Counted from the stretch's first letter, positions 31,799 through 40,890 are shown. The stretch: DNA of 64,000 nt from Dactylosporangium sp. AC04546 (GCF_022095675.1 NZ_JAHYSG010000041.1:1-64000); one strand, 5' to 3'. The notes: a model not told the origin generated them from the letters alone. Numbers and translations are program-made.

Positions 31799-31917
31799 GA
31801 CGGCAGCCCGCCCGCGTCGGCGGCCCCGGCCAGCAGCGGCGACGGCAGCACCGTCAGATGGATCTCGTCAGCGTCCGGCAGCACGCGCCAGAGGGTAGCG
31901 TGCTCAGGTTTTTGCAC
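31795..31917 (-). CDS. Small 40-codon frame coupled to AbiEii-like gene
   Basis: From GTG 31917 the frame reads 40 codons (MQKPEHATLWRVLPDADEI, then HLTVLPSPLLAGAADAGGLPS) and its TGA overlaps the GTG of the AbiEii-like gene. The composition looks coding and the overlap is typical of an operon. It has no recognisable helix-turn-helix, so it is either a very short partner or the C-terminal remnant of a lost upstream gene such as an antitoxin. No good ribosome site precedes the GTG; another GTG lies nine codons in. Confidence 0.4.
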   Translation of the reverse strand: MQKPEHATLWRVLPDADEIHLTVLPSPLLAGAADAGGLPS

Positions 31918-32055
31918 TGGAGGTTCGGTTATTGCGTTTACAAACCCGAGTATGTACCGTCATCGCCACGAAACATCGCAACCGGTGGATGCCTGGGGCT
32001 TCGGCGGCCCAAGCGACACCCCGGCCCGAGACGTGTCCGGGAAGGAACCCTACCG

Positions 32056-35000
32056 ATGTCACCGCCGAACCGTGCCCGCAGGGCGGCCGCCACCGCCCTG
32101 CTCCTCCTGGCCCCCGCCGTCGCCGTCCTCACCGCCCCGAGCCCGGCGGCCGCCGTCATCCCCGCCTCCGACTACCAGCAGGTCGAGCTCGCCAAGGGCA
32201 TCAACGAGGTCGGCGAGCCCATGTCGATCGCGGTGCTGCCCGACCGCTCGGTGCTGCACACCGCCCGCAACGGCACCCTGCGCCGCACCGACGCCGCCGG
32301 CAACACCGCCGTCGTGGCCAACATCCCCGTCTACACCCACGACGAGGAGGGCCTCCAGGGCGTCGCGATCGACCCCGGGTTCGCCACCAACCGCTACATC
32401 TACCTGTACTACGCGCCACCGCTGAGCACACCCGGCGGCGACGCCCCCGCGTCGGGCGGCGACTGGAACGTGTGGAAGGGCGTCAACCGCCTGTCCCGGT
32501 TCACGCTCGCCACCAACTGGACGCTGAGCGGCGAGAAGGTGGTGCTCGAGGTCGGCACCGACCGCGGCATGTGCTGCCACGTCGGCGGCGACCTCGACTT
32601 CGACGCGGCCGGCAACCTGTACCTGTCGACCGGCGACGACTCCAACCCGTTCGACTCCAACGGTTACTCGCCGCTGGACGAGCGGACCGACCGCAACCCC
32701 GCCTACGACGCCCAGCGCAGCGCCGGCAACACCAACGACCTGCGCGGCAAGGTCCTGCGGATCAAGGTGAACGCCGACGGCTCGTACTCGATCCCGTCGG
32801 GCAACCTGTTCGCGCCCGGCACGCCGAACACGCGGCCGGAGATCTACGCGATGGGCTTCCGCAACCCGTTCCGGATGAGCGTCGACAAGCCCACCGGGAT
32901 CGTCTACGTCGGCGACTACGGCCCCGACGCCGGCGTCACCGACGCGAACCGGGGACCGTCCGGCCAGGTCGAGTTCGACCGCGTGACCAGCCCGGGCAAC
33001 TACGGCTGGCCGTACTGCACCGGGACGAACACCACGTCGGAGACCTACAACGAGTGGAACTTCGCCAGCAACTCGACCGGCCCGAAGTACAACTGCGGCG
33101 GGGGACCGACGAACAACTCGTTCCGCAACACCGGCCAGCAGACGCTCCCGGCGGCCCGGCCGTCCTGGATCCGCTACGCCGGTGACGCCGGCAGCCCGCC
33201 CGAGTTCGGCAGCGGCTCCGAGTCGCCGATGGGCGGCCCGGTGTACCGCTACGACGCGAGCAACCCGTCAGCCGTCAAGTTCCCCCAGTCGCTGGACGGC
33301 AAGTTCTTCGCCGGCGAGTTCGGCCGCCGCTGGATCAAGGCGGTGACGGTCAACGCCGACGGCTCCCCCGGCACGATCGAGAACTTCCCGTGGTCCGGCA
33401 TGCAGATCATGGACCAGGCGTTCGGCCCGGACGGCGCGCTCTACGTGCTCGACTACGGCGCCGGCTTCGGCAACGGCGACGCCAACTCGGCGCTGTACCG
33501 CATCGAGTACATCGGCGGCGGCAACCGCGCCCCGGTCGCCGTCGCGGGCGCCAACCCGGTGTCCGGACCCGCCCCGCTGACCGTCCAGTTCACCTCGGCG
33601 GGCAGCAGCGACCCGGAGGGCCAGGCCCTGTCCTACTCGTGGGCGTTCGGCGACGGTGGTACCTCGACCGCCGCGAACCCGTCGCACACGTACGCCACCG
33701 CCGGCACGTACACGGCGACGCTCACGGTCCGCGACCCGCAGAACGCCACCGGCTCGGCGAGCGTGACGATCAGCGCCGGCAACACGCTGCCGACGGTGTC
33801 GATCACGACCCCGGCCAACGGGTCGCTGTTCTCGTTCGGCGACACCATCCCGTACCAGATCAGCGTCTCCGACCCGGAGGACGGCACCATCGACTGCAAC
33901 CGGGTCAAGCTGACCTACATCCTCGGCCACGACAGCCACGGCCACCAGATCAGCCAGAAGACCGGCTGCTCGGGCACGATGACCGTGCCGAGCGACGGCG
34001 AGCACGACGCGGCGGCGAACGTCTTCGCGGTGTTCGACGCCGAGTACACCGACAACGGCGGCCTCGTCGCGCACAAGCAGCACATCCTGCAGCCCCGGCT
34101 GCGCCAGGCCGAGCACTTCGGCGCGATGCAGGGCGTCCAGGTGTTCGACAAGGCCTCGGCCGAGGGCGGCAAGACGGTCGGGGAGATCCAGAACGGCGAC
34201 TGGATCTCGTTCCAGCCGTACCTGCTGAGCAGCGCCACCTCGTTCAGCGCCCGGGTCTCCTCGGCCGGCGCCGGCGGCACGATCTCGCTGCGGTCCGGCT
34301 CGCCGACCGGCACCCTGCTCGGCTCGGCGACGGTCCCGGTGACCGGCAGCTGGGACACGTTCGTCAACGTCACCGGCGCGATCGCGAACGCGCCCACCAC
34401 CGCCGGGACGCTGTACCTCGTGTTCACCGGCGGGAGCGGCGCGCTGTACGACGTCGACTCCTTCACCCTGACCACCGGCACCGTCCAGCCGCCGACCGGC
34501 CGGGTCGAGGCCGAGTCGTTCACCTCGCAGTCCGGCGTGCAGATCGTCGCCGACGGCGCCGCGCACGGCGGCAACCGCGTCGGGTACATCGACGGCGGCG
34601 ACTGGGTGGGGTACTCCGGCGTCAACGTGTCGGGCAAGACCGGCTTCACCGCGCGGGTCGCCTCCGGCGGCACCGGCGGCACGATCCAGATCCGGTCGGG
34701 CTCGCAGACCGGCCCGCTGCTCGGCTCCGTGGCGGTCGGCAACACCGGCGGCTACGGCACGTTCGTCGACGTCAGCACGACGATCACGGCCGGCTCCGGT
34801 GCGCTGTTCCTGGTGTTCACCGGCACCGGTACCGGCGGCCTGTTCGACGTCGACGACTTCGAGCTGACCGGCAGCACCCCGCCGGCGACGAACCTGGCCC
34901 TGAACAAGACGGCCACCGCGGACAGCCAGTGCGCGGCGACGGAAGGCCCGGCCAAGGCGGTCAACGGCACCGTCAACGGCGGCAACGCCGACAAGTGGTG

Positions 35001-35310
35001 CTCGCTCGGCGCGTCGAAGTGGTGGCGGGTCGACCTCGGCGCGTCGCAGAACGTCGGGCGCATCGTGGTCCGCCACGCCGGCGCGGGCGGGGAGAACACC
35101 GCCTTCAACACCCGCGACTACGACCTGCAGACGAGCGTGGACGGCAATACCTGGACCACGGTCGCGCAGGTCCGGGGCAACACCGCCAACGTCACCACCT
35201 CCACGTTCACGCCGGTGAACACCCGCTACCTGCGCATCAACGTCATCGCACCGACCAGCAACACCGACACGGCGGCCCGCATCTACGAGTTCGAAGCGTT
35301 CGCTTCCTAA
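32056..35310 (+). CDS. Secreted sorbosone/glucose-dehydrogenase-like protein with PKD, CBM6 and discoidin domains
   Basis: A 1084-aa secreted multidomain protein. A Sec signal peptide spans residues 1-33 (ALLLLAPAVAVLTAPSPAAA). Residues about 40-490 are a soluble quinoprotein glucose/sorbosone dehydrogenase-like beta-propeller (for example GLQGVAIDPGFATNRYIYLY and YAMGFRNPFRMSVD). A PKD domain follows at about 492-580, and a linker region to about 680. Two CBM6-like carbohydrate-binding domains start near 681 and 813. A C-terminal F5/8 type C (discoidin-like) domain starts near 945. It probably acts on plant or microbial polysaccharide outside the cell. The second CBM6 and the discoidin module are nearly identical to those of the next gene. 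Confidence 0.9.
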   Translation: MSPPNRARRAAATALLLLAPAVAVLTAPSPAAAVIPASDYQQVELAKGINEVGEPMSIAVLPDRSVLHTARNGTLRRTDAAGNTAVVANIPVYTHDEEGLQGVAIDPGFATNRYIYLYYAPPLSTPGGDAPASGGDWNVWKGVNRLSRFTLATNWTLSGEKVVLEVGTDRGMCCHVGGDLDFDAAGNLYLSTGDDSNPFDSNGYSPLDERTDRNPAYDAQRSAGNTNDLRGKVLRIKVNADGSYSIPSGNLFAPGTPNTRPEIYAMGFRNPFRMSVDKPTGIVYVGDYGPDAGVTDANRGPSGQVEFDRVTSPGNYGWPYCTGTNTTSETYNEWNFASNSTGPKYNCGGGPTNNSFRNTGQQTLPAARPSWIRYAGDAGSPPEFGSGSESPMGGPVYRYDASNPSAVKFPQSLDGKFFAGEFGRRWIKAVTVNADGSPGTIENFPWSGMQIMDQAFGPDGALYVLDYGAGFGNGDANSALYRIEYIGGGNRAPVAVAGANPVSGPAPLTVQFTSAGSSDPEGQALSYSWAFGDGGTSTAANPSHTYATAGTYTATLTVRDPQNATGSASVTISAGNTLPTVSITTPANGSLFSFGDTIPYQISVSDPEDGTIDCNRVKLTYILGHDSHGHQISQKTGCSGTMTVPSDGEHDAAANVFAVFDAEYTDNGGLVAHKQHILQPRLRQAEHFGAMQGVQVFDKASAEGGKTVGEIQNGDWISFQPYLLSSATSFSARVSSAGAGGTISLRSGSPTGTLLGSATVPVTGSWDTFVNVTGAIANAPTTAGTLYLVFTGGSGALYDVDSFTLTTGTVQPPTGRVEAESFTSQSGVQIVADGAAHGGNRVGYIDGGDWVGYSGVNVSGKTGFTARVASGGTGGTIQIRSGSQTGPLLGSVAVGNTGGYGTFVDVSTTITAGSGALFLVFTGTGTGGLFDVDDFELTGSTPPATNLALNKTATADSQCAATEGPAKAVNGTVNGGNADKWCSLGASKWWRVDLGASQNVGRIVVRHAGAGGENTAFNTRDYDLQTSVDGNTWTTVAQVRGNTANVTTSTFTPVNTRYLRINVIAPTSNTDTAARIYEFEAFAS
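34494..35310 (+). repeat. Duplicated CBM6-discoidin module, second copy at 36085-36907
   Basis: The last ~815 bp of the 1084-aa secreted protein gene and the last ~820 bp of the ThuA-like gene (36085-36907) encode the same CBM6 plus F5/8C module. They are nearly identical at DNA level, including long runs with no synonymous change. Both copies are in the same orientation, about 1.6 kb apart. This indicates recent duplication or ongoing gene conversion. Confidence 0.85.
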
Positions 35311-35314
35311 GGAC

Positions 35315-36907
35315 ATGGTGATGAGACGCAGACTCCTCGCCGTCGCGGCCGTGGCCGCGGTGCTGCTGGCCGGGGCGCACGCCCCGGCGGCCTCCGCCGA
35401 CACCGCCTTCGACGTGCTCGTGTTCTCCAAGACGGCGGGCTTCCGCCACGACTCCATCCCGGCCGGCATCACCGCCGTCCAGCAGCTCGGCGCGGCCAAC
35501 GGGTTCACGGTCACGGCCACCGAGGACGCGAACGCGTTCACGACGGCCAACCTCGCGCAGTACGAGGCGGTGGTGTTCCTCAGCACCACCGGCGACGTGC
35601 TCAACGCGACCCAGCAGACGGCGTTCGAGTCCTACATCCGCGGCGGCGGCGGGTACGTGGGCATCCACGCCGCCGCCGACACCGAGTACGACTGGCCGTT
35701 CTACGGCGAGCTGATGGGCGCCTGGTTCTCGTCGCACCCGGCGATCCAGCAGGTCACGATGAAGGTCGAGGACCGCACCCACCCGGCGACGGCACACCTC
35801 GGCGCGACCTGGGTGCGCACCGACGAGCTGTACAACTACCGCACCAACCCCCGCTCGAGCGCGCACGTGCTGGCGACGCTCGACGAGTCGACGTACAGCG
35901 GCGGCACCATGGGCGCCGACCACCCCTTCGTCTGGTGCAAGACGGTCCAGAGCGGCCGGTCGTTCTACACCGGCGGCGGCCACACGCAGGAGTCGTACGC
36001 CGACGCCGCGTTCCGTTCGCACCTGCTCGGCGCGATCCGCTACGCCGGCGGCAAGGCGGCGGCCGACTGCTCGGTCGGGTCGACCCCGCCGACCGGCCGG
36101 ATCGAGGCCGAGTCGTTCACCTCGCAGTCCGGCGTGCAGATCGTCGGCGACGGCGCCGCGCACGGCGGCAACCGCGTCGGCTACATCGACAACGGCGACT
36201 GGGTCGGCTACTCGTCGGTCAACGTCTCCGGCAAGACCGGCTTCACGGCCCGGGTCGCGTCGGGCGGCAGCGGCGGCACGATCCAGGTCCGGTCGGGCTC
36301 GCAGACCGGCCCGGTGCTGGGGACGTTGACGGTCGTCAACACCGGCGGCTACGGCAACTTCGTCGACGTGACGATCCCGATCACCGCCGGCTCCGGCTCG
36401 CTGTTCCTGGTGTTCAACGGCACCGGTGGCGGCGGCCTGTTCGACGTGGACGACTTCGCGCTCACCGGCAGCACCCCGCCGGCGACGAACCTGGCCCTGA
36501 ACAAGACGGCCACCGCGGACAGCCAGTGCGCGGCCACGGAAGGCCCGGCCAAGGCGGTCAATGGCACCGTCAACGGCGGCAACGCCGACAAGTGGTGCTC
36601 GCTCGGCGCGTCGAAGTGGTGGCGGGTCGACCTCGGCGCGTCACAGTCGGTCGGCCGCATCGTCGTGCGGCACGCCGGCGCGGGCGGGGAGAACACCGCG
36701 TTCAACACCCGCGACTTCGACCTGCAGACGAGCGTGGACGGCAACACCTGGTCCACGGTCGCGCAGGTCCGGGGCAACACCGCCAACGTGACCACGTCCA
36801 CGTTCGGGCCGGTGCAGGCGCGGTACCTGCGGATCAACGTCATCGCACCGACGAACAACAGCGACGCCGCGGCACGGATCTACGAGTTCGAGGCGTTCGC
36901 CTCCTGA
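35315..36907 (+). CDS. Secreted ThuA-like protein with CBM6 and discoidin domains
   Basis: A 530-aa secreted protein. The signal peptide is at residues 1-29 (LLAVAAVAAVLLAGAHAPAA). Residues about 32-245 form a ThuA/trehalose-utilisation-like domain of the glutamine-amidotransferase fold (VLVFSKTAGFRHDSIPAGI, GGYVGIHAAADTEYDWPFY). A CBM6-like domain begins near 257 and a discoidin-like domain near 391. ThuA-type domains in Bacteroidetes and actinobacteria occur beside sugar dehydrogenases, as here. The gene starts 4 bp after the previous stop and is certainly in the same operon. A second in-frame ATG (35321) may be the true start. Confidence 0.88.
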   Translation: MVMRRRLLAVAAVAAVLLAGAHAPAASADTAFDVLVFSKTAGFRHDSIPAGITAVQQLGAANGFTVTATEDANAFTTANLAQYEAVVFLSTTGDVLNATQQTAFESYIRGGGGYVGIHAAADTEYDWPFYGELMGAWFSSHPAIQQVTMKVEDRTHPATAHLGATWVRTDELYNYRTNPRSSAHVLATLDESTYSGGTMGADHPFVWCKTVQSGRSFYTGGGHTQESYADAAFRSHLLGAIRYAGGKAAADCSVGSTPPTGRIEAESFTSQSGVQIVGDGAAHGGNRVGYIDNGDWVGYSSVNVSGKTGFTARVASGGSGGTIQVRSGSQTGPVLGTLTVVNTGGYGNFVDVTIPITAGSGSLFLVFNGTGGGGLFDVDDFALTGSTPPATNLALNKTATADSQCAATEGPAKAVNGTVNGGNADKWCSLGASKWWRVDLGASQSVGRIVVRHAGAGGENTAFNTRDFDLQTSVDGNTWSTVAQVRGNTANVTTSTFGPVQARYLRINVIAPTNNSDAAARIYEFEAFAS

Positions 36908-36917
36908 TGATCGGCGG

Positions 36918-36951
36918 GCCGCCGGCACCCTGGGGTGAGGGTGCCGGCGGC
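36918..36951. terminator. Bidirectional stem-loop between convergent genes
   Basis: Perfect 14-bp arms GCCGCCGGCACCCT and AGGGTGCCGGCGGC flank a six-base loop. It lies between the 3' end of the ThuA-like gene and the 3' end of the gene on the opposite strand. There is no T-run, as is common for actinomycete terminators. Confidence 0.8.
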
Positions 36952-36959
36952 TCGCTCCG

Positions 36960-37640
36960 TCACGACAGTGCGGCCACCCGGGTGCGATCGACGACGACCA
37001 CGCGCTGGGCGTCGCTGTAGTCCCACCCGTCGATCTCGCCGGTGGTCGTGCGCACCGCCAGGGTCAGCGGGGTGCCGCCGACGTCGACGGTGAAGGCGAT
37101 CGTGCCGGCGTCGCCCGGGCCGCGGTACGCGAGCCCCGGTAGGCCGGCGACCACGCGCAGGACGGCGGCCCGCTCGGCCAGGTCGAGGTACCGCAGCCCG
37201 ACGAGGTCCAGCACGCTGGTGACCACGGTCGGCCCGGCGACCTCCAGCGCACCCGGCGGGTAGTCGGTCACCGTGGCCGGGCCGGGGCCGCCGCGCGCGG
37301 TCAGCCGCCGCTCGGCGAGCCGGCCCGAACCGTCGGCCGCCCGCCACCGCACGCTGTCCCAGACCACCGGCCGCCCGCCGACCCGGGTCACCCGCCGCAG
37401 GTGGATCCGGCTGTACCCGCCCGCCGCCAGGTCCCCCGGCGCCGGACCGGCCCGCTGGGCGACGGTGAGCAGCCGCTCGGCCGGGCTGAGCCCTCGGGCC
37501 AGCGCGAGGGCCTGCGCCGCGGTACCGTCGGCACCCCCGGGAGCGGCGAGGCCCGCCGCCCACATCAGCGCGGCCACGGCGAGCGCCACCAGCCCGCCGA
37601 CCACCGTCCGCTCCACCGCCGCCCTGCGTTGCGTCGCCAC
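36960..37640 (-). CDS. Membrane-anchored protein of unknown function
   Basis: A 226-aa protein with one N-terminal transmembrane segment (VVGGLVALAVAALMWAAGLA, residues about 13-32) and an extracytoplasmic part. It contains repeated beta-strand patterns such as RRLTARGGPGPATVTDYPPG and IAFTVDVGGTPLTLAVRTTT. The pattern recalls anti-sigma-factor-associated or CU044_5270-like extracytoplasmic proteins of actinomycetes, but I do not recognise a named family with confidence. It converges on the ThuA-like gene. Confidence 0.65.
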   Translation of the reverse strand: MATQRRAAVERTVVGGLVALAVAALMWAAGLAAPGGADGTAAQALALARGLSPAERLLTVAQRAGPAPGDLAAGGYSRIHLRRVTRVGGRPVVWDSVRWRAADGSGRLAERRLTARGGPGPATVTDYPPGALEVAGPTVVTSVLDLVGLRYLDLAERAAVLRVVAGLPGLAYRGPGDAGTIAFTVDVGGTPLTLAVRTTTGEIDGWDYSDAQRVVVVDRTRVAALS

Positions 37641-37753
37641 ACGATGTTCAACCCGGCAGCCTGCCGGGTGGCATTCCTCATTTCGGGCGGATGAAACGCC
37701 CCGAACACCCGATGGCCGGGTTCGGCGGGTCCGGCGAGGGGAAGGCGAGGGGG

Positions 37754-38731
37754 ATGCGCGCGATCGTCATCGACGGGTACGGCGGGCCGGAGCACCTCGT
37801 CTACCGCGACCTGCCCGAGCCCGAACCGATCACCGGCCAGGTCGTCATCGAGGTGAAGGCGTTCGGCCTCAACCACGCCGAGATGCACATGCGGCGGGGC
37901 GAGTGGGCCGAGGCCGCCCCGGTCAGCGGGATCGAGTGCGTCGGGCTGGTCACCGCCTGCCCCGGCGGGGAGTTCCCGGTCGGGGCCAAGGTCGCGGCCC
38001 TCATGGGCGGGCTCGGGCGCACGATCAACGGCAGCTACGCCGAGTACACGCGGGTGCCGGCGACCAACGTGGCGCTCATCGACTCCGACCTGCCCTGGGC
38101 CGAGCTGGCCGCCATCCCGGAGACCTATGCGACCGCCTGGACCTGCCTGTTCCGCAATCTCGAGGTGACCGCCGGGCAGACCCTCGTCGTGCGGGGCGGC
38201 ACATCGTCGTTCGGGCAGGCGGCGATCAACCTGGCCGTCGACGCCGGCGCCCGGGTCACCGCGACCACCCGCCAGCCCGACCGCATCGCGATGCTGGCGG
38301 CGCTCGGCGCGGAGCGGATGGAGCTCGAGGGCCCGGACCTCGCCCACCGCATCGCCGGGTCCGGCACGTTCGACGCGGTGCTCGACCTGATCGGCAACAG
38401 CACCATCCTCGACTCGCTCGACCTGCTGCGCCGCGGCGGCCGGGCCTGCCTGGCCGGCTGGCTGGGCGGCCTGGCGCCGATCCGCGACTTCAACCCGCTG
38501 CTGCAGATGGCCAGCGGCGTCTACCTCACGTTCTTCGGCAGCTTCGTGTTCGGCAAGCCCGGCTTCCCGCTCTCCGACGTACCGCTGCAGGAGATCGCGG
38601 AGAAGGTGGCGGCGGGCCGGCTGCCCGCGAAGCCGTCACGGGTGTTCGGCTTCGACGAGATCCGCGAGGCCCACTCGGTCATGGAGTCCGGCCACGCCCG
38701 CGGCAAGATGGTGGTGGTCCGCGGGGAGTGA
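37754..38731 (+). CDS. Quinone-oxidoreductase-like zinc-free alcohol dehydrogenase
   Basis: A 325-aa MDR-superfamily enzyme. I chose ATG 37754 (MRAIVIDGYGGPEHLVYRDL), which has GCGAGGGGG upstream, over an ATG 21 codons earlier. The GroES-like N-terminal domain (GLNHAEMHMRRGEW) lacks the catalytic-zinc cysteine set. The Rossmann domain has the NADP-binding VVRGGTSSFGQAAINLAV. It most likely reduces quinones or conjugated carbonyls with NADPH. It converges on the RibD-type reductase. Confidence 0.9.
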   Translation: MRAIVIDGYGGPEHLVYRDLPEPEPITGQVVIEVKAFGLNHAEMHMRRGEWAEAAPVSGIECVGLVTACPGGEFPVGAKVAALMGGLGRTINGSYAEYTRVPATNVALIDSDLPWAELAAIPETYATAWTCLFRNLEVTAGQTLVVRGGTSSFGQAAINLAVDAGARVTATTRQPDRIAMLAALGAERMELEGPDLAHRIAGSGTFDAVLDLIGNSTILDSLDLLRRGGRACLAGWLGGLAPIRDFNPLLQMASGVYLTFFGSFVFGKPGFPLSDVPLQEIAEKVAAGRLPAKPSRVFGFDEIREAHSVMESGHARGKMVVVRGE

Positions 38732-38742
38732 CGTCCTGTCGG

Positions 38743-39288
38743 TCAGCGCCGGTAGTGCAGCACCACGACGCCGTTGCCGAGCGGCTCGGCGGACGCCAGC
38801 GTGAACCGGTCGGCGGCGAACTTCCCGCGCAGCAGCGGGACGCCGTCGCCGGCCAGCACCGGGTTGAGCTTGACGACGAGCTCGTCGATCTCGTCGCGCA
38901 GCGCCCCGGCGAGCTCGCCGCCGCCGGCCAGCCAGATGCCGAGCCCGTCCTCGGCCTTGAGCCGCCGCACGAGCGCCACCGGGTCCCGCTCGGCGCCCTG
39001 CAGGCTCCGGCTCACGACGTGGGTGCGCAGGTGCGCGTACGGGTCGCGGATGCCGGCGTCCAGCGCCGGGCGGTAGGTGCCGCTGCCCATCACGACGGTG
39101 TCGAACGCGGCGTTGGCGGCGTCGTCGAACCCGAGCGCGGCCCGCACGTGCGTGGGCAGCGTCTCCGGGTAGCGCTCGCGGAGGAAGGCGACGAGCTCCG
39201 GGTCGAACCCGAACCAGTCGTACCCGCCGCCGGGGTCGGCGATGAACCCGTCGATGGTGCTCGCCACGAAGTACGTCAGGGATCGCAT
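38743..39288 (-). CDS. RibD C-terminal/dihydrofolate-reductase-like protein
   Basis: A 181-aa reductase-fold protein. MRSLTYFVASTIDGFIADPG and FDTVVMGSGTYRPAL are hallmark segments of the RibD C-terminal/YyaP-YwjB-like family, and GLGIWLAGGGELAGALRDEI is the nucleotide-binding loop. Such proteins may reduce pterins or other NADPH substrates; the substrate is unknown. It is divergent from a TetR gene with a clear inverted repeat between, so it is probably repressed by it. Confidence 0.9.
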   Translation of the reverse strand: MRSLTYFVASTIDGFIADPGGGYDWFGFDPELVAFLRERYPETLPTHVRAALGFDDAANAAFDTVVMGSGTYRPALDAGIRDPYAHLRTHVVSRSLQGAERDPVALVRRLKAEDGLGIWLAGGGELAGALRDEIDELVVKLNPVLAGDGVPLLRGKFAADRFTLASAEPLGNGVVVLHYRR

Positions 39289-39298
39289 GCCTCACTCC

Positions 39299-39320
39299 AA
39301 TCACTATGCCTGTAGTGGTT
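39299..39320. promoter_or_regulatory. Inverted repeat, candidate TetR operator
   Basis: Arms AATCACTA (39299-39306) and TAGTGGTT (39313-39320) match at 7 of 8 positions and are separated by TGCCTG. The element lies in the 43-bp gap between divergent starts of the RibD-type reductase and the TetR gene. Its position overlaps both promoters, fitting autoregulation and repression of the reductase. Confidence 0.65.
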
Positions 39321-39331
39321 ACGATAGCCGC

Positions 39332-39886
39332 ATGGTCAGCAACCCGCAACGCCGTTCCCTGCTCGCCGACGCCGGGCTGCGCGTCCTCGCCGCCTCCGGC
39401 GCCCGGGGGCTGACCCACCGGGCCGTCGACACGGAGGCCGGGGTGCCGGCCGGCACCGCGTCGAACTACTTCCGCTCGCGCGACGCGCTGCTCGCCGGGC
39501 TGGGCGAGCGGATCTTCGAGCGGCTCGCCCCGGACCCGGCCGGGCTCGTGGGACGCACGACGGTCGCGGACTTCCTGCGGTACATCGTGGAACGCACGAC
39601 CGCCCAGCCGGATCTCACGCGGGCGCTCTTCGAGCTGCGGCTGGAGGGCGGCCGCAACCCGGCGCTCGGCCGGCTGCTGGCGGGGGTGCTGCACGAGGGG
39701 TACCGCCAGGACGTCGCCTTCCACACGGGTGCCGGGCTGCCGGGCGGCGCGTTCGAGGTGGCACTGCTGCACTACGCCCTCGACGGCCTGCTGTTCGACC
39801 TGCTCACCACGTCGATCGGCGCCGATGTCGACGTCACGGCCGCGATCGAGGCGCTCGCGGACCGCCTCACGGTCGCGCGGATCTGA
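39332..39886 (+). CDS. TetR/AcrR-family transcriptional regulator
   Basis: A 184-aa regulator. The N-terminal helix-turn-helix is RRSLLADAGLRVLAASGARG followed by LTHRAVDTEAGVPAGTASNY. The helical C-terminal ligand domain has TRALFELRLEGGRNPAL. It starts at ATG 39332 and is divergent from the RibD-type reductase, with an inverted repeat between, so it likely represses that gene. It does not look related to the next two genes downstream. Confidence 0.92.
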   Translation: MVSNPQRRSLLADAGLRVLAASGARGLTHRAVDTEAGVPAGTASNYFRSRDALLAGLGERIFERLAPDPAGLVGRTTVADFLRYIVERTTAQPDLTRALFELRLEGGRNPALGRLLAGVLHEGYRQDVAFHTGAGLPGGAFEVALLHYALDGLLFDLLTTSIGADVDVTAAIEALADRLTVARI

Positions 39887-40009
39887 GCAGTCGCGCGGAT
39901 CTGCGCATTTGGTGACAGCACGTCGATCACTTTGCCGACCACGCAGCGTGAACCGGGCCCGTACGTTGCTCTCAGTCACGACAGCGACCAGAGGGAGAAC
40001 TGGTACCAG

Positions 40010-40426
40010 ATGGGCCTCTTCAAGCAGATGAAGGACCTCAAGAACCTCACCGCGCAGGCGCCGGGCATGGTGGCGCAGGCGCAGCAGACCGCCGCCGCCG
40101 CGCAGGCCTACGCCGTGCAGCAGCAGGCCGCCTACGGCGCCACCGGCTACACCGCCGCCAACGCGTTCGGCGCCCCGGTCAACACGGGCATCGCCGCCGA
40201 CGACCCGCGCCTGGCCCCGATCGCCGGCGTCGACCTCGTCATGTACGCCCGCATCTCCAAGGCCGCCTCGCAGGAGGGCCTGAACGTCGACGGCCTGGTG
40301 CTCAAGGCGCAGAGCTTCGGCGTCTCGGCCGAGGCGTGGCAGGAGGCCGCCGCCGGCTGGCCGCTGCGCATGCGCGGCGACACGCAGCTCGCCGTCCACT
40401 ACGGCAACATCTTCGGCCAGGTCTGA
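40010..40426 (+). CDS. Small Ala/Gln-rich hypothetical protein
   Basis: A 138-aa protein starting at ATG 40010 (MGLFKQMKDLKNLTAQAPGM). An N-terminal Gln/Ala-rich helical stretch (AQAQQTAAAAQAYAVQQQAA) leads into a globular part with VDLVMYARISKAASQEGLNV and a closing region QLAVHYGNIFGQV. I do not recognise the family with confidence; similar MGLFK proteins occur in actinomycetes. The next gene, beginning MGLFGDLRKLRQQ, follows 3 bp later and may be its partner in a complex. Confidence 0.65.
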   Translation: MGLFKQMKDLKNLTAQAPGMVAQAQQTAAAAQAYAVQQQAAYGATGYTAANAFGAPVNTGIAADDPRLAPIAGVDLVMYARISKAASQEGLNVDGLVLKAQSFGVSAEAWQEAAAGWPLRMRGDTQLAVHYGNIFGQV

Positions 40427-40429
40427 GCC

Positions 40430-40831
40430 GTGGGCCTGTTCGGCGACCTGCGCAAGCTGCGGCAGCAGGCGAACGAGATCGACCGCACCTGGGACCCGGC
40501 CGCGCAGATGCGCGCCGGCATGGCCCAGATGCAGCACGTCGAGCAGCAGATGCGGGCCCAGACCGCCGACCTGGAGCTGGTGCAGACCGGCGTGCCGGCG
40601 GCGGCGACGATCATCGGCCTGGCCGACACCGGCACCCGGGTCAACCTGGAGCCGCTGGTGCGCATCAGCCTGCTGGTGGAGGTCGCCGATCGGCCGCCCT
40701 ACCCGGTGACCCGCGAGGTCATGCTGCCGCTGCACGCCTCGGCCCAGGCCGGCGTCGGCCAGCGGGTCTCGGTGCTCGTCCACCCGCAGCAGCCGGACCG
40801 CGTCCTGGTCCGCTGGGGTGTTCCGGTCTGA
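40430..40831 (+). CDS. Small hypothetical protein, partner of preceding gene
   Basis: A 133-aa protein starting with GTG 40430. The N-terminus MGLFGDLRKLRQQANEIDRT mirrors that of the previous gene, then a Gln/Met-rich helix (AQMRAGMAQMQHVEQQMRAQ) and a beta-rich C-terminal part (VNLEPLVRISLLVEVADRP). The two share the same start pattern, suggesting an old duplication at the N-terminus or a shared docking helix. They are in one operon. The function is unknown. Confidence 0.65.
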   Translation: MGLFGDLRKLRQQANEIDRTWDPAAQMRAGMAQMQHVEQQMRAQTADLELVQTGVPAAATIIGLADTGTRVNLEPLVRISLLVEVADRPPYPVTREVMLPLHASAQAGVGQRVSVLVHPQQPDRVLVRWGVPV

Positions 40832-40890
40832 CCCATTTCTACAACCACCTCGGTGAACGCCGGTCGACAACTCCGTCGGCCGGCATCGCC

